A stretch of 64,000 nucleotides of DNA from Zygaena filipendulae (GCA_907165275.2 OU015649.1:15716001-15780000); one strand, 5' to 3'. Positions 11,241 through 23,775 are shown, numbered from the stretch's first letter. The notes: generated by a model from the letters alone, not told the origin. Program-made: numbers and translations.

Positions 11241-11988
11241 CCACCTGGTGCCAAATTTAGCACAACTTGTATTAAGGCACTAGATATGATTTTCTTATTG
11301 TAAATACATACACCGAGACTCGGATAAATGTTTACTCTGGTGCGTAGAGTCCTTTCCTTCATCCATTGGGCTAGCGTTAACTTCGAAAACTGGGCTGCAA
11401 TACACACTCAATACCTACATCGTCAACCGACGCTGCATACTCCATACGTAGTTACCCGATGCAAATCCAGCGAGAATGCTCCATCGCATCGCTCGAGCGC
11501 TGCGTCGCCTAGAATGCTCGGTGCTGCGTTTGAATTTACCTCGAGTCGACTCGACTCACAAACGATAGTCAAGTGATCAGTGTAAAACATAACGCAACTT
11601 CAACTTTTTCCTGATTTAACGTCCTGCCTAAAAAAAAAATATCGAAGATTTGGTGGATTAACTGTCACGAGATAGTAGATAGTAAGATATTAGTTACGGT
11701 TCTCCTAATGAAAAATCTTAAGCAATTATGCGTGACCACGTGTCATGACGATGAATCCTTGGTTTTCTACAGCGATAAAGACTAAATTGTCAGTTGACTA
11801 AAAAAACAGATTGCCTTTCGAATTTCAATCAAAGTGTCATCGGATTTCCCTTAAGGAATCAGAAATGTGCTGAGGCTGCAGATTGCCTTTCGGATCTCAA
11901 TCAAAAATTGGTTGAAATTTTACTAAGCCGTCGGAAACGTTCCAAATAAAGAGGAAAAACAGCGTGTCTGGTACATATATTAAAGCTA
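11241..11988. other. intergenic DNA, no gene recognised
   Basis: It contains a sequence similar to itself at about 11815-11835 and 11878-11905 (both read AGATTGCCTTTCG followed by A-rich words), a partial local duplication. No exon seen. Confidence 0.45.
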
Positions 11989-12283
11989 CTAGCTATCCCC
12001 TGCGGTTTTACTCGCGGCAATTTATTTATTTATTTATTCTTTCTTGCACAAAAAGGTGCAAATGACTAACTTAATGCCTTGCGGCGCAGTTAACTGGTTG
12101 ACAGAGAGATATAGAGTTCCCGCGGGAATTCCAAGATAAACTATACGCATAAAGCTACCTCTTGAACACTCTATCTATTGTTGAAAACCGCATGAAAATA
12201 CGTTTAGTAGTTTTTAAGTTTATCGCGAACAGACAGACAGACAGATAGACAGGGCGGAGGACTTTGTTTTATAATTATGTAGT
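11989..12283 (-). mobile_element. Helitron-like element interrupted by a LINE tail
   Basis: Helitron-like ends and body: CTAGCTATCCCCTGCGG at the 3' side and CGCGAACAGACAGACAGACA near the 5' side. About 12019-12108 is instead a minus-strand LINE tail: a TTTA-repeat start, then GCCTTGCGGCGCAGTTAACTGG, the complement of the hairpin region of the 11080-11240 family. The LINE piece is therefore younger than the Helitron copy. Confidence 0.7.
12019..12108 (-). mobile_element. short LINE 3' tail inside a Helitron
   Basis: About 90 bp of the 11080-11240 LINE family in reverse. The stem of the 3' hairpin is degraded here. Confidence 0.7.
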
Positions 12284-12734
12284 GATGGGTGACCATGTTT
12301 GTGGGTACATTAGAATTTCAAGTAAAGGCAGCATCAGAACGTGCCACTTTAACACGTCACACGACCTTGCCACCCCTTTGCCACCCTGCTGCCAGGGCAC
12401 TAGAGCTCTCGTCAACCGTTGGCATATATTATGGAGCACCGGGAAATGCCTTCTTGCTATTTAGTAGCGTAAAGCTGTTTGGAACTATACCCCTGATCGC
12501 GCTCCGTTTGACTTCCCAGCAAAAGACAAAGCGTTTTTCATAAAATGGTGACGCATGACGCGTATTAAATTACTTGATTCGACTCGTAACAGACACTTCG
12601 AATACTTTGATGTTCAAATGGGCACCAGAATTTAAGCAGTAAATTTGATGACTTTTTGTATCCATTCATTTTCTGGTCACACACCAATTTACTTAGCGAT
12701 ATAGGCTGATCTATTGGTGATATAATTGTACCGT
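12284..12734. other. intergenic DNA, no feature recognised
   Basis: Overlapping ORFs at 12264-12543 lack any recognisable domain and are taken as chance. Confidence 0.45.
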
Positions 12735-12994
12735 TTTATGTAACGTGAAACCGCGGTAATTCCGGAGTTCCCGTAAGAATTAGAATAATATTATTAATAA
12801 TAAACTCTTTAATGAACACCACAATACAATAGAAACAATAAAAAATAAAAAGTAGGTGCCCTATGTCACTCAGGATTCTCCTAGCTATAAGTGAAAGAAT
12901 TTTCAAAATCGGTTCAGTAGATTTAGAGATTAACCCCTACAACGTCACAAACCACAATTAACAAACTTTACCTTTTTATTTATTTAAATATAGA
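12735..12994 (-). mobile_element. degenerate Helitron-like copy
   Basis: GTGAAACCGCGGTAATTCCG and GGAGTTCCCGTAAGAATTAG at one side, and AAAATCGGTTCAGTAGATTT further in, match the complement of the family body. The interior is expanded by AT-rich sequence. Confidence 0.5.
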
Positions 12995-13827
12995 TTATTA
13001 AATGAATGAATGATCCAGTCGCCTACCATAGACGAAATCCTTAACACTTTTTTGCGCATTTCACACAGAAAAATGTACCGTGGAAACTTCCCGTGTTGCC
13101 GATTAGTCGATGCGTTTGCGAATTTTAACGTGGCGTCGGGTCCGTCGGAGACGAGGCACGGCCCGGAATAAATTCTGTGTCCGCGTTTTTTTAATAACCT
13201 TCAGAGGTGAAGATGAATTTGAATTCGGCTGACTATTAGCAGGTGCTTCCGACTCGCGACACTGACGCCTCCAATAAATCACGCTCCTTTGTAATATTGC
13301 CGCAGTTTGTCGGCACTCGCCCATCTACGCGGTTAGATTGCTTTTGTTTTGAAATTAGAATATTATTTTTTCTGCCTTTCTGTGTTTAGTTGGAAATGTT
13401 TGTGTGACATTTCAGTGATTAAATTTCAATGCGGTGAAATTTTTTACTTATAATTTTCTCTTTATACAGACTTTTTAGACTACGTTTAGAAAAGTGAGAG
13501 TTTTTAAAAGATTTATCTGTCTGTCTATCGCGTCGTCATCAACATTATCTACCTGGATGCAAACTAAGCAGAGTTCCAGTTACCAGGCTGCTGATATAGT
13601 AGGTACTTATTAATATTTTCATTTGTAAATACTTATGTTACATATAATACTAAACACCGAGAAAAATTTGTCGATGTCTGCCATAAATGTTTATGGTAGA
13701 CATCATGAATTTATCCTATATATTCCCTGGGAAATGTAATTGTGATATCAAGTCGCGACCACAGCTAGAACACAATACACTACTAACTACACTAATGAGA
13801 ATATTTCGTGGAATTTTGCAAACTTTT
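12995..13827. other. unique DNA, no gene recognised
   Basis: The 13103-13324 reverse frame is Arg/Ser-rich but without a recognisable family. It is left uncalled. Confidence 0.4.
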
Positions 13828-13850
13828 TTCTATTCTATTCTATTCTATTA
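13828..13850. repeat. TTCTA microsatellite
   Basis: Four to five tandem TTCTA units. Confidence 0.9.
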
Positions 13851-13870
13851 ATTTTCTATCCTAACTTGAA

Positions 13871-14065
13871 AACCTTACTATTATAAATGCGAATGTGAGT
13901 TTGTTTTTTGGTTTGTCACGTTCACGTCTAACTACTCAACCGGTCATCATGAAATTTTGCATACACATTGTCAAGGGTACAGAGGAGGACATAGCGTACC
14001 TTTTGTCCCGACATTTCCCTGGAAACTCCGAAATTGACGCGGGTAAAACCGCAGTGAACAACTAG
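13871..14065 (+). mobile_element. Helitron-like element
   Basis: It contains ACTATTATAAATGCGAATGTG at its start, the conserved centre (CATGAAATTTTGCATACACA) and a terminal hairpin with CTAG. Mutations in the hairpin (AAACCGCAGTG) suggest an old copy. Confidence 0.7.
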
Positions 14066-14478
14066 TATATAATATTTATGGGAAGCTAGTCACATGCCTG
14101 GGAGAGCTTTGTAGGTAAGTGGCGTATCTTCCAAGTCAAAAAAAGTTCAGAATTCCTTTATTCTAAAAGCTCCAATGCATAAAGCCAAAGATTTTTTGCG
14201 AGTATTAATGCAAAAAGCTCCGAATACGCTTTTAAAGTTCTTCATTCGTGGCACTAACTTCTTTAATTTCAGTCGACGGATTAAGAAATGCCACCGCAAC
14301 GGTGTGTACGTTGTACAGTCGGTGACAGAAGTGTTACTCATAACACTCTTAACACTAAGATTATGTTAAATAAATAAATAAATAAATAACACAGTTCGCA
14401 GGATTTAATCAAAGCCCGCTAAACTAAATCTGTTCAGATGTATAAAAAATATCCAAAGAAACAGACAACGTTATAATA
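14066..14478. other. intergenic DNA, no feature recognised
   Basis: Two overlapping antiparallel 64-codon ORFs (14147-14369) look like chance. A short AAAT repeat sits at 14369-14388. Confidence 0.45.
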
Positions 14479-14549
14479 TGCCGAAAGGCATTAAGTTCGC
14501 CATTTGTACACACTGTGCAATAAAGAATAAATAAATAAATAAATAAATA
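14479..14549 (+). mobile_element. very short LINE 3' tail
   Basis: Only about 70 bp, starting at the hairpin ATGCC-GAAA-GGCAT and continuing through GTGCAATAAAG into an AATA-repeat tail. The sequence is almost identical to 11153-11236. Confidence 0.85.
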
Positions 14550-15666
14550 ATTGTAACATAAAAACAATTTTATATCCGAAAATGTTTCATTCGAAGCAAA
14601 CATTTATTTCAGGTAAAATATTAATTAGTGATAATTACTTTAATGAAAGTTTTGCTGCTATAATTGGACTTCTGAAAAAAAATAACAATAAGGTATATCG
14701 ATATTTTTTTATGTATCTACTTACTATATTTTATATTATAAAAAGAAGCATTATTGAAAATGATTTTATGATCTTATAACTACAAATATTTTTCAACCTT
14801 AGATTTTTTCGATAACATGAGCTTATTATCTATTGCTTTATTGAAGCGCAAAAACCTGACATCGGATAGAATTTGTTAAGTCGGTGAGCCAAAACGATAG
14901 ATAATTGGAAACCTTGGTGGTAATAGGCTATGTCAATGTTGGTGGGATATTGATATCCAATAATTATACTCGCAAATATCATGGATAAAAAAAAAATAGT
15001 TATAAACTGTTTAATTTTGACTATGTCTGCCTCTTTCTAAAACGGAATTTTGTATGGCGGTTTTAGGGCGCTACAGGCTGAGTGACGTCACTAAGACTGT
15101 AGCGCTTTCCTTGTCTAATTTAAACTTTTAAAGTACAAAAAATATATTTTGTAAAAGAATAATGCTCTTATACTACTAATATATGTACATAAAGGTTTAC
15201 AAAATAATAAAAAAAAATAAACACTAAAATTCCCTATTGAGCAGAATAATTCTTATATATTCTCATAGTTCTTGAGGAGAAGCTAGAATAAATACCTAAT
15301 GTGATCACTTGTGCTGCCGACTGTATTATGAATAATATCCCTCCCCTTCCCTCCCTCCCCTTCAGCCAGGTAGGAATAAGTTTTCATTCGTTTGTAAAAG
15401 GTTAAGAAGCGTCCGACTCGCCCCACCCAATACTAATCGCTTACGTTTTATCGCCGAATCGTGACAACTCGGATACGCTACCCTATTATATATGTACTTG
15501 TAATACGTACTCGTAAAGCGAGGTAACTTAGAATAAGTTGCGCTTATCTGTTTCTTTTTAAAGAGACGATACATCTTACTTAAATCATTGATACAAATAA
15601 ATCGATTCAGTAGTTCCAAGTTTTCCCTCACATGTAAACTTATAAACTTTACCTTTTTATAAATTA
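14550..15666. other. AT-rich unique DNA, no gene recognised
   Basis: No repeat shared within the window. A hairpin with a central CRE lies at 15068-15105. ORFs at 14582-14779 and 15362-15631 have no recognisable features. Confidence 0.4.
15068..15105. repeat. GCGCTACAG/CTGTAGCGC inverted repeat around a CRE
   Basis: A 9-bp perfect stem (15068-15076 with 15097-15105) flanks the palindrome TGACGTCA at 15083-15090. Function unknown. Confidence 0.5.
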
Positions 15667-15797
15667 CTAGTTGTGCCCCGCGGTTTCACCCGCGTGAGTT
15701 GGGATCAGGAACCTTTGCGGACGCAGGCAGAACAACCCGCCAAAATTTCATCACAATCGGACTAATGGTTTCGAAACATTCATTTTTATAAAGAAGA
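15667..15797 (-). mobile_element. Helitron-like element, short
   Basis: CTAG with GTGCCCCGCGGTTTCACCCG at the 3' side; the 5' side ends in GA (complement of TC). The body is only about 130 bp. Confidence 0.7.
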
Positions 15798-16317
15798 TTA
15801 GTAAAATATTAATGCACACATACATTGAACCTAACTATTGAATCGATTTATTTGTAGAGTTATTTAATCTGTTTGAAGAACAACAGTAGTTCTGAGTGAC
15901 AAAGGACACATTTTACATATAAATGATAGTCGTATAGCAGCTTGTAGGTTTTTTTTGTTAAAATATTTTGTGGGCACAGTTATGTGCATATGTCTCGAAA
16001 GTTTCACAGTAAAATTGCGATGACTTCACAGTGACATTCAATATGAAGGGTTGAACAGTTTTCAAGAACAATTCACAACAGAACTTCTATTGAATCAACT
16101 TATTACCACAATTTAATTTCAAGAAAACATTAATTTGTTACGTATTCATAAGTTTGGGGCAAGTTCTTCGTGCATTGACTATTCATAATCCGAGATCGCT
16201 GGATCGTATTATGAATAAGACGACGCGACGGATTTGAAATAACGATAATAATAATTCTTTGGAATTCAATTTACTTATAGTTTTAAAAGATTTAAGCGGT
16301 GTGTTTCAACATTTTTT
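15798..16317. other. intergenic DNA, no feature recognised
   Basis: AT-rich; nothing identifiable. Confidence 0.5.
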
Positions 16318-16545
16318 TCAACATATATAAATCACGTGTCACGTTGTTAGTCTTCGATGGACACCGAAACTACTGAACGGATTTTGATTGAATTTTGCAA
16401 CCATTTATAATATGGTCCAAATTAAAAGATAGGATAGTTTTTATCCCGGAATTCCCTCGGGAACTGAAGGACATAGAGTACTCTTTCCCGCAACCTCCGC
16501 GGGAACTCCGAAATTACCGCGGATGAAATCGCGGGGGACAGCTAG
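16318..16545 (+). mobile_element. Helitron-like unit 1 of a tandem trio
   Basis: It starts TCAACATATATAAATCACGT and ends GGGGGACAGCTAG. The next base begins the next unit (TC), so the units abut without spacer. Body word: ATGGTCCAAATTAAAAGATA. Confidence 0.85.
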
Positions 16546-16717
16546 TCTTAATATAAATCACTTGTCACGTTGTTTGTCCGCGATGGACTCCGAAACTACT
16601 GAACGGATTTTGATAAAATTTTGTAACCATTTATAATATGGTCCAAATTAAAAGATAGGATAGTTTTTATCCCGGAATTCCCGCGGGAACTCCGGAATTA
16701 ATGCGGGGAATAGCTAA
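16546..16717 (+). mobile_element. Helitron-like unit 2 of a tandem trio
   Basis: It starts TCTTAATATAAATCACTTGT and ends GGGGAATAGCTAA. The interior is nearly identical to unit 1 but lacks the second hairpin block. Confidence 0.85.
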
Positions 16718-16836
16718 TCACCGTAAACTACTGTCAGGGCCGTCAGGGGTAAAAAGAAGGACATACAATACTTTTTTCCCGGAATTCCCACGGGAACTCA
16801 GAAGTTACCGCGGATGAAATCGCGGGGGACAGCTAG
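16718..16836 (+). mobile_element. Helitron-like unit 3 of a tandem trio, partial
   Basis: It starts TCACCGTAAACTACTGTCAG directly after the CTAA of unit 2 and ends GGGGGACAGCTAG. The 5' part differs from units 1 and 2; the 3' part (CCGCGGATGAAATCGCGGGG) is the same. Confidence 0.7.
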
Positions 16837-16889
16837 TATATGTATGTAGTTCAAGGTGTCAAAATAGAGTTGATGATACCATTAAAATA

Positions 16890-17262
16890 TGGACGTCCAA
16901 GCTAAAAGCTACCAGTTCTCGGCATTTAGTTCCGAGATATACTACGAGGTTTTGTAAAATTGGGTGAAAAAATTGCGTCCGCGATTTTAATTGATTGTTA
17001 ATAAATGCTCAATTTTCTACAAATTTCTTATATCTTAATCTCGAACAATACCTATATAAAAATCTATGTAACAAGCGAGTAAAAGTGTGTTTTTTTTCAC
17101 TCGAACTTTTATAATGCTTTTTCTTAAATCAAGCTTTTTCAGAATTTCAACTTCAAATGTCTGATAAAAAAAAACTGTGCTAGTTTTTGAATATTTTTTC
17201 AATCCTTACTATCAATTGACTATTCTAGATACCGAATCTACTTTTTTACGTGGACGCCCACA
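16890..17262 (-). mobile_element. MITE with TGTGGGCRTCCA-type inverted ends, copy 2
   Basis: Reverse-orientation sister of 2397-2790. The left end reads TGGACGTCCAAGCTAAAAGC and the right end is the complement of TGTGGGCGTCCACGTAAAAA. Shared interior words include AATTGACTATTCTAGATACC. Confidence 0.75.
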
Positions 17263-19679
17263 TAAAATTATATCAGTAAATTGTCAGTTTCAAACGTTCG
17301 TATGTTCGTTAGATAGTAAGTCTCATGAGAAACTCACGTCGTTTAGTTTTTTCATTCTAATATTTCTCAACACTTACTGAAAAACCCTTCAGATTACTGA
17401 CCACTTTTAAAATGTTAATTAGCATTCATTCCGCGATCCACGTTGGAGTTTCAACAGTCGAGACTCAGACAAGACGCTGGCAGTGTTGTAAAAGATTTAT
17501 TTTGCTTTTATAAGCGTAAAATTTGACCGGAGTGGTTCAATAACCCTTCATTTTTAACAAAGAATGTAATAAAAGCTTAGAAGTTAATTAATTTTGATCT
17601 ACTTCCAAGTGTGTTCAAACTTTTAAAGCATGTTTTTTAGTTTTTTTTTTTTTACTATTTTATCTTACTCTTACTAATATTAATACAAAAGTGTGTGCGC
17701 ATTTAAATTTGCAGATAACCTACGCATCGTAGTGATATACGTAGGTACTTGGCACAAAAATACAATCGAAAAGCTGGAAATCGGTGTAGGAGTTTTATTC
17801 TGGTACATATTGGAGGGAGGATCCCTAAATATCTGCCTAGAAAACTGTGGCAGACAGCTGTTATAGTAAATTACCTAAAATCTAAATAAAATTATCCTTT
17901 AATGAGCATTGTAGCTTAATAATAATAGATATATTATATTGTTAAATACGTATGTTACAGTGTATAACTATAATTTTATATTGTAAAAACAATAGTATAG
18001 GTACGTGACGGATCAACTATAGCTAGCTAGCGGATGTTATGTTAAAATCATCGCGTTTGAGAACCGAACATTTCCCGTCTTTGGCATTGCGTGGGGTAAC
18101 GAGATAAACGGGATAAACACGCATTACGAGCTAAAAAGAGAGGGCGCAATATAAAATGCGAACCATCACAAAGCCTGTGCGAGCACAGCTAGGCGCCAGG
18201 CGTCGCGAACCCTTTTGATTGTTTATTTGAGTATTGTACTGCTAAAATATAGTGCGGGGATTTTTGGGATGTGCTTTTTATTTGGATAGACCTCATTTAA
18301 AGTTGGTTTGTAGAGTAAAAGAAAAAAAGGGTTGATCTCTTTTTCCCGGGGAAATGTTTTAATTCGTTTGTGTGATTCTCTTTGTGTTCACGTTATGTTT
18401 ACAGAATATAAGCCTGCTGTATTTTTTTTTTTTGCTGAAATTTGGTTGAAACATTATGCCAGTAAGGAAAGCATCTAAAAATGCTAGGAATTCAATGGGA
18501 AATATTAAATATAGGATAAAAAAGAAATACTTGAATAGAAAATGGCACCAAATTGGTTTTGCACAAGCTGTAAAATATTTACGTTAAGGCTCTAAAGTAT
18601 ATTGGAGGAGTTCTTGTGATAAATTGCTTCAGTTCTACGAAATCTCTGTTTTAATACAAAAAAATTCTCAGTAAAGCAAAGAAAACCCGTTAGGATAATG
18701 TGATAGTAAACTCACGCTGGACGTCTAGCCCAGCCAGTGTTGGGGCTCCTAGGATGGATTCTCTAGCCCGCAGTAATGTAGTGGATTAGCAGGGATTTGT
18801 GAACCGGTGGTTTACTGGCTCGTCTATACGATAGTTAGCTGACCCTTAGTTTATCTACTTATGTCTTAGAGGCAATTCCGTTGTAAAACAAATGTATTTT
18901 GGCAAAACGAATGCGCTGTATCGCGATATATACGGCATTAGAAAAAGCAAATTAATAGATATCGTGTGTAAACAACATCTAAAAACTTCGGATAAAATTA
19001 AGGTTTTTATTCGCGTTCGTCAACGGTCGATAAAGTAATGCGTTCTAACTCACTGTTCCTTCTCTTTTATTACTGGTACTCCAACGAATGACAGTTGATC
19101 GTTTTTAATTATCTTTTTTTGCTTCCACATTTTTCTTCACCAAAACAAAGTTCCAGCAGAATTGTTTATCATGGATATTGCTTATGTTTCTTAAATAAGT
19201 ATAGTTTAAGTTAAGAGTGTAAACACACGGGGGACACTCGAGAAAAGCGAAGCTTTAAGCTTTGTATGTAAATCTTTTCCGCTGTATGTCTCTCTTCTAC
19301 TCGAGTACTCTATTTTGCTCACTCACACGGGTGGCAAAATCGCGCTTTCCAGTCGAGGAGAAGCGTTTTCACTTCCGTTCGTAACGGTTCAATTCTTATG
19401 ATTCCTATTCGACAAAAAAGGTTTTAAGAAAGCTTCGCTTCATAAGTGAAGGTAATGATATCGGCAGATAAAAATTAAGCTTTAACCAATTTCTCGTTGG
19501 CAATATTGTAACAGTGCAAGCTGACCCATTTAATGTTGCCATAATCAAAAGGTTGAAGGGAAAATTTCTCCCGGTTCACAAAATAAATTTCAGTCACAAA
19601 AAAAGAATTCGTAATAAAATCGGTCGTTCCAATGATTAAAGAACAACATACTTTGACGTTTTACTTAGAACGTTGTTAG
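17263..19679. other. long unique stretch, no gene recognised
   Basis: AT-rich, with a GC-richer patch at about 18060-18210. Small direct and inverted words around AAGCTT occur at 19235-19265 and 19430-19445. No ORF or repeat could be identified. It may be intron or intergenic. Confidence 0.45.
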
Positions 19680-19870
19680 GGTTCTGTATCTGTACCCAAA
19701 ATCCACATGGGTAAAACAGAAACACAACAAAAAATACTAAAAAACACGATAAAATAAATATTTAAGGGGGCTGCCATACAACAAACGTGATTTTTTTTTT
19801 TTACTGTTTTTATAGATAATGGTACGGAACCATTCGTGCGCGAGTCCGACTCGCACTTGGTCGGTTTTTA
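19680..19870 (+). repeat. interspersed repeat ending CGAGTCCGACTCGCACTTGG
   Basis: It runs from GGGTTCTGTATCTGTACCCA through GGTACGGAACC to a CGAGTCCGACTCGCACTTGG end. A fragment of the same end (ACGGAACCCTC...CTCGGACTCGCACTTGACCG) occurs at about 46955-47002. I recognise this as a common lepidopteran repeat but cannot name the family. Confidence 0.55.
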
Positions 19871-20264
19871 TCATAAGACCGCTCTGAGTCCACATTCACC
19901 GTGAGCCACTGGTAATAAGGATGTCATAACAAGTAAGGAAGTTGCCACTAAATCGACTCAATGTTGTTTTTATGAAACGACATCATGACTCACGATTGAA
20001 TTTTATGTGCCCATCGTAACATTTTTTTAGACATTGGCAAAAATCAAATGAAACTGTATTCTTTTGTGAAACAAAAGGTTTTGAAAATGAAAATGAAAGT
20101 AAATTACATTCGGGTAAAAATAATATTGCCTTTTAAACAGGGTTGGTAACAATTTTTTCTTTTGTTTCATTGGACCCTTTTAACATAATATCCAGAATGT
20201 ACTGGTATTTTCTTGTCGGTGGTGGGTCAGGCTACTGACTTCATTCGTTATATTATTCTACTAA
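19871..20264. other. intergenic DNA, no feature recognised
   Basis: AT-rich unique sequence. Confidence 0.5.
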
Positions 20265-20534
20265 TCTTACTAATATTATAAATGTGAAAGTGTGGATGTT
20301 TGGATGTTTGTTGTTTGTTATTTACCTACCATATTCTTGCAAATAAATAAATAAATAAATAAAAATGTTACTATTACTAAGTTACTCAATCACGCAAAAA
20401 CGGCTGAACGGGTTTGAATGAAATTTGGCTTGCACGTTGTCAGGGGTACAGAGAAGGACATAGGGTACTTTTTATCCCGGAATTCTTGCGGGAACTCCGA
20501 AATTACCGCGGGTGAAACTGCGGGGCACAGCTAG
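20265..20534 (+). mobile_element. Helitron-like element
   Basis: Starts TCTTACTAATATTATAAATG, has the conserved core ACGCAAAAACGGCTGAACGG, and ends with the hairpin and CAGCTAG. An AAAT microsatellite (20340-20362) is embedded in it. Confidence 0.85.
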
Positions 20535-22872
20535 TAACCAAAAAGTATTATTATATTATAATTCATTGTGTATATTGCAAACAACTGATATGTTAAAGTT
20601 TAGAATAGAATAGTATTTTCTTAAAATAAGACCTTTCCTTTAAGTTTGACATTTAGCTTTACTGTGCAGAACTTGATCATTATGAGACGTACAATGTCTT
20701 TTTTTAAATCAAACTAAAAACACTTTAATAAATCTGAGTATAGAGTAGGTATTCAGTTTTAATTTTTATCAAAAGTTACCCCGAGACTCCTTTTAGCATT
20801 TTTCGCTATACCTCGTAGTTTAGAATTTGGCCATCCACGCTCATTTGAAAATTCACCAGTAGACATGGTTACTTGAAGTTCAATTCCAACGTTTCTATAG
20901 TCAGTATAACTGTTTTATTTAGATACGACCATATTCCAGGTAACTGGCCAACATAAGATCCCTAATCTTGGGATGGTAAAAGCTTACATGATAAAGACGT
21001 GATTGGTTATTCGAGAGGGCGTCCTGTGGGTCACGAGCTTAAACACTTAGGCAGCCAACCCCAGAAGGCGAGGCGAGGGCACAAATTTAATTATATGTGT
21101 GGGTCGGTTGTCAAAAGCTTTCGATACACGCATAATCCCTTGTTTGCCTGTTTTGAGATTTGGACGCCACATATGTAATTTAAGCCTCGTTATTTCGCTA
21201 AGGTTGACCTTTGAGGATTCTCTTATGAGACAGGTAGGTATATTTTTGTAACGAAGTTCCTTATTTTTGTCATATTTGTGACTGGATTCTATGGGATGGA
21301 CTTTTCAATTTTTTCAATGGGAAAATTTTGACTAAAACCAAATCAAATAGCCAAATCTATAAAGGCACACTAAAACCTACTTGTTTTTGTATGCCTTTAT
21401 AGATTTTAGAGCCGACTTAACTATAATAATAACTTATTTAATTTGTATTCATAATAATAATTATGCTTTTAGCTGGCCGTGCTTCAGTGCTTTTATTTTG
21501 AATTTGCAATTCAAATTAATATAAATCTGTACTATCACAACTTTGTACAAACTTACACGGCTTTAAGTTAAGTATAATAACAGATTATTATATTTTGTAA
21601 AAAAAAAACAGTTAAATATCTCTCTTAATGTCAAGTTGTAAGGTCCTAAGTTTAGTCGTAAAGGATTCAGCCTGTCAGAATTTCCAATAACCCATTTATC
21701 AGAGATCACCGAGCACTTTTATTAAAACCATCTTCAAGTTCGACAGCTAAACCAAACAACAGATTTGTTGTTAACAAAGAATAAAGTAATACGTAACGTA
21801 GCGCTCGCGCCACGTCGCGATATTAAAAGTCACGTTCAACACGAATGAACGGAAAAAAGAGAAAAGGGGTGGAAGTTGTGCCCGGACGGGCGCGACTACC
21901 TGCGCCCGGATAAAATATTCACCCGGAACATATTACGGGGCCGGCGTGGTCCTCGCTGTGAAATTAAACAAGTTTATAAATGCGAAACGTCCGGGTCCGT
22001 TTCGGTTTGGATACGACTAAATACTGACGGCAAGTTGCACATAATACACGACTAATTCTGTAAATAGAGTCTGAGACAAGTATGGTTCGACTAAATGTTT
22101 GTTACAGAATATCTACTCACGTGTTTGTTTTTAAGTAAATTAGGTAAATTTCTGGTTCTCTTTCACGAACCTAAAATTAACGCAACTGGAGCACGTGGTT
22201 TTACTCGCATCAATGTAGATTTTGTCAGTCAATTTTCTATCCCTCGGCAACTGTAGTACGTTTTTCTGGATAAGGTTGTGTAAGTGTATAAAATATATAT
22301 TATATACGTTTCGTTTTCATTAAAAAAAAAATTAAAGTTATTCAATATAGCTAAAAAGAGATAAATACAAAAAAAAACTGAATTGATATCAGATTTTTAA
22401 TGTTTTTTGTATGATATTTATTGCCGAATTGAAATTAAAAAATCTCATTAGACTCTTCGAAGAAGAACGATTCAAAGAACTTAATAGGCTTAATTTTAGG
22501 CATAATCAAAAGATTTGAATTCACATAATAAGTAAGTATTATAAGAGAATTCACTGTTACTATCTTCTTTCTGGTTCTTAGACCGACTGAAGTAATTTGG
22601 TGTTTTCTGAAAAGTGAAATCAAAGTTTTAGTACCTACTTGTGAGGTGAGTATTTATTTTTCGAGCAGAGAATAAACGGTAAATCTCTCTCAATATTATT
22701 TGCGCAACGAAACGGTTTTAATACAAAAGTAAATTAATCCTTTTAGCAAATAATGAGCGGATTAAGCCGCTGCGGCCTAAACAAATACGCGGGGCACATA
22801 CCGCAGTAGGAGATGTAAATAAATAATGAAAATATTACGCGTTGAGCGCGCCAAATACAATGTTAGGTAACA
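20535..22872. other. long unique stretch, no gene recognised
   Basis: It contains a strongly GC-rich patch at about 21800-22010 that is not shared with any repeat here. An imperfect near-repeat of TATAGATTTTAGAG and AATCTATAAAGGC words is seen near 21350-21410. No exon is evident. Confidence 0.45.
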
Positions 22873-23329
22873 TCTATACTTATAATAAAACTGTAGAGAG
22901 GTCAATTCTGCACATTGAATATATATTCAAAATTAATATTGGAGTATGAATGGTGATCGATACTGATGCCAAAAATGCAATCAGTAATTTTTTTGTCTGT
23001 CTGTCTGTCTGTATGTGCACGCATGGGTCAAAATCTACAGAAGGGATTTTAACCAAACTCGGTACGATTGTAGTCCATACTCCTGGGCAGATTATAGGCT
23101 ATATAACATAACGCTAAGACACATAGGAGCTGAGCAGTGACGATAAATTTGAAGCAAGTCGGATGAAAATGCGCTTTCACTCAATCACGCAAAAACGGCT
23201 GACCGGATTTGAATGAAATTAGGCATGCACGTTGTCAGGGGTACAGAGAAGGACATAGGGTACTTTTTATCCCGGAATTCCCGCGGGAACTCCGAAATTA
23301 CCGCGGGTGAAACCGCGGGGCACGGCTAG
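22873..23329 (+). mobile_element. Helitron-like element, complete long form
   Basis: 457 bp from TCTATACTTATAATAAAACT to CACGGCTAG. It has a GTCT microsatellite at about 22993-23011, the conserved core, a CCCGCGGG palindrome, and a terminal hairpin (CCGCGGGTGAAACCGCGG) about 8 nt before CTAG. It is the best reference copy of the long subfamily in the window and the intact sister of 1651-2101. Confidence 0.85.
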
Positions 23330-23475
23330 TACATAAATATACCCATACCATGTTAAACGATAATATGCCAACAAATGATATTGATGAACAATCAAATGAT
23401 ATTGTATCGCTGATTGTACATTTGTCATATGTATTTATTATTTATGTATTATTTATTTCGGTATTTAATTTAGTA

Positions 23476-23775
23476 CTAACTCATCCCCGCGTTTTCATCC
23501 GCGTTAAAATCGGAGTTCCCGCGGAGATTCTGGAATAAAACTGCCCTATATCCTTTTCTGACAGCGTGTATAGTATGCAAAATTTAATGCAGATTCATTC
23601 GCGTCAAATTCAGAGTTCCTGCGGAAATTCTTGGGTAAGAAGTACGCCATGTCCTTTTCTGCACCCCTGACAACGTGCATGCAAAATTTCATGATGATCG
23701 GTACAGACTTTGAAGCGTGAAAGCTTAACAGACAGATATACAGAATTACTTTCGCATTTATAATATTAGTAGGGA
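23476..23775 (-). mobile_element. Helitron-like element, doubled body
   Basis: The minus-strand copy carries the region around TCGGAGTTCCCGCGG and again CAGAGTTCCTGCGGAAATTC, with two sets of CCTTTTCTG words. The 5' end reads ATAATATTAGTAGGGA, the complement of the TCCCTACTAATATTAT start. Confidence 0.7.

Noticed and set aside
20820..20890. possible third copy of the TGTGGGCRTCCA MITE
   Set aside because: Only a loose resemblance around CCATCCACGCTCAT; no second end and no colinear interior.
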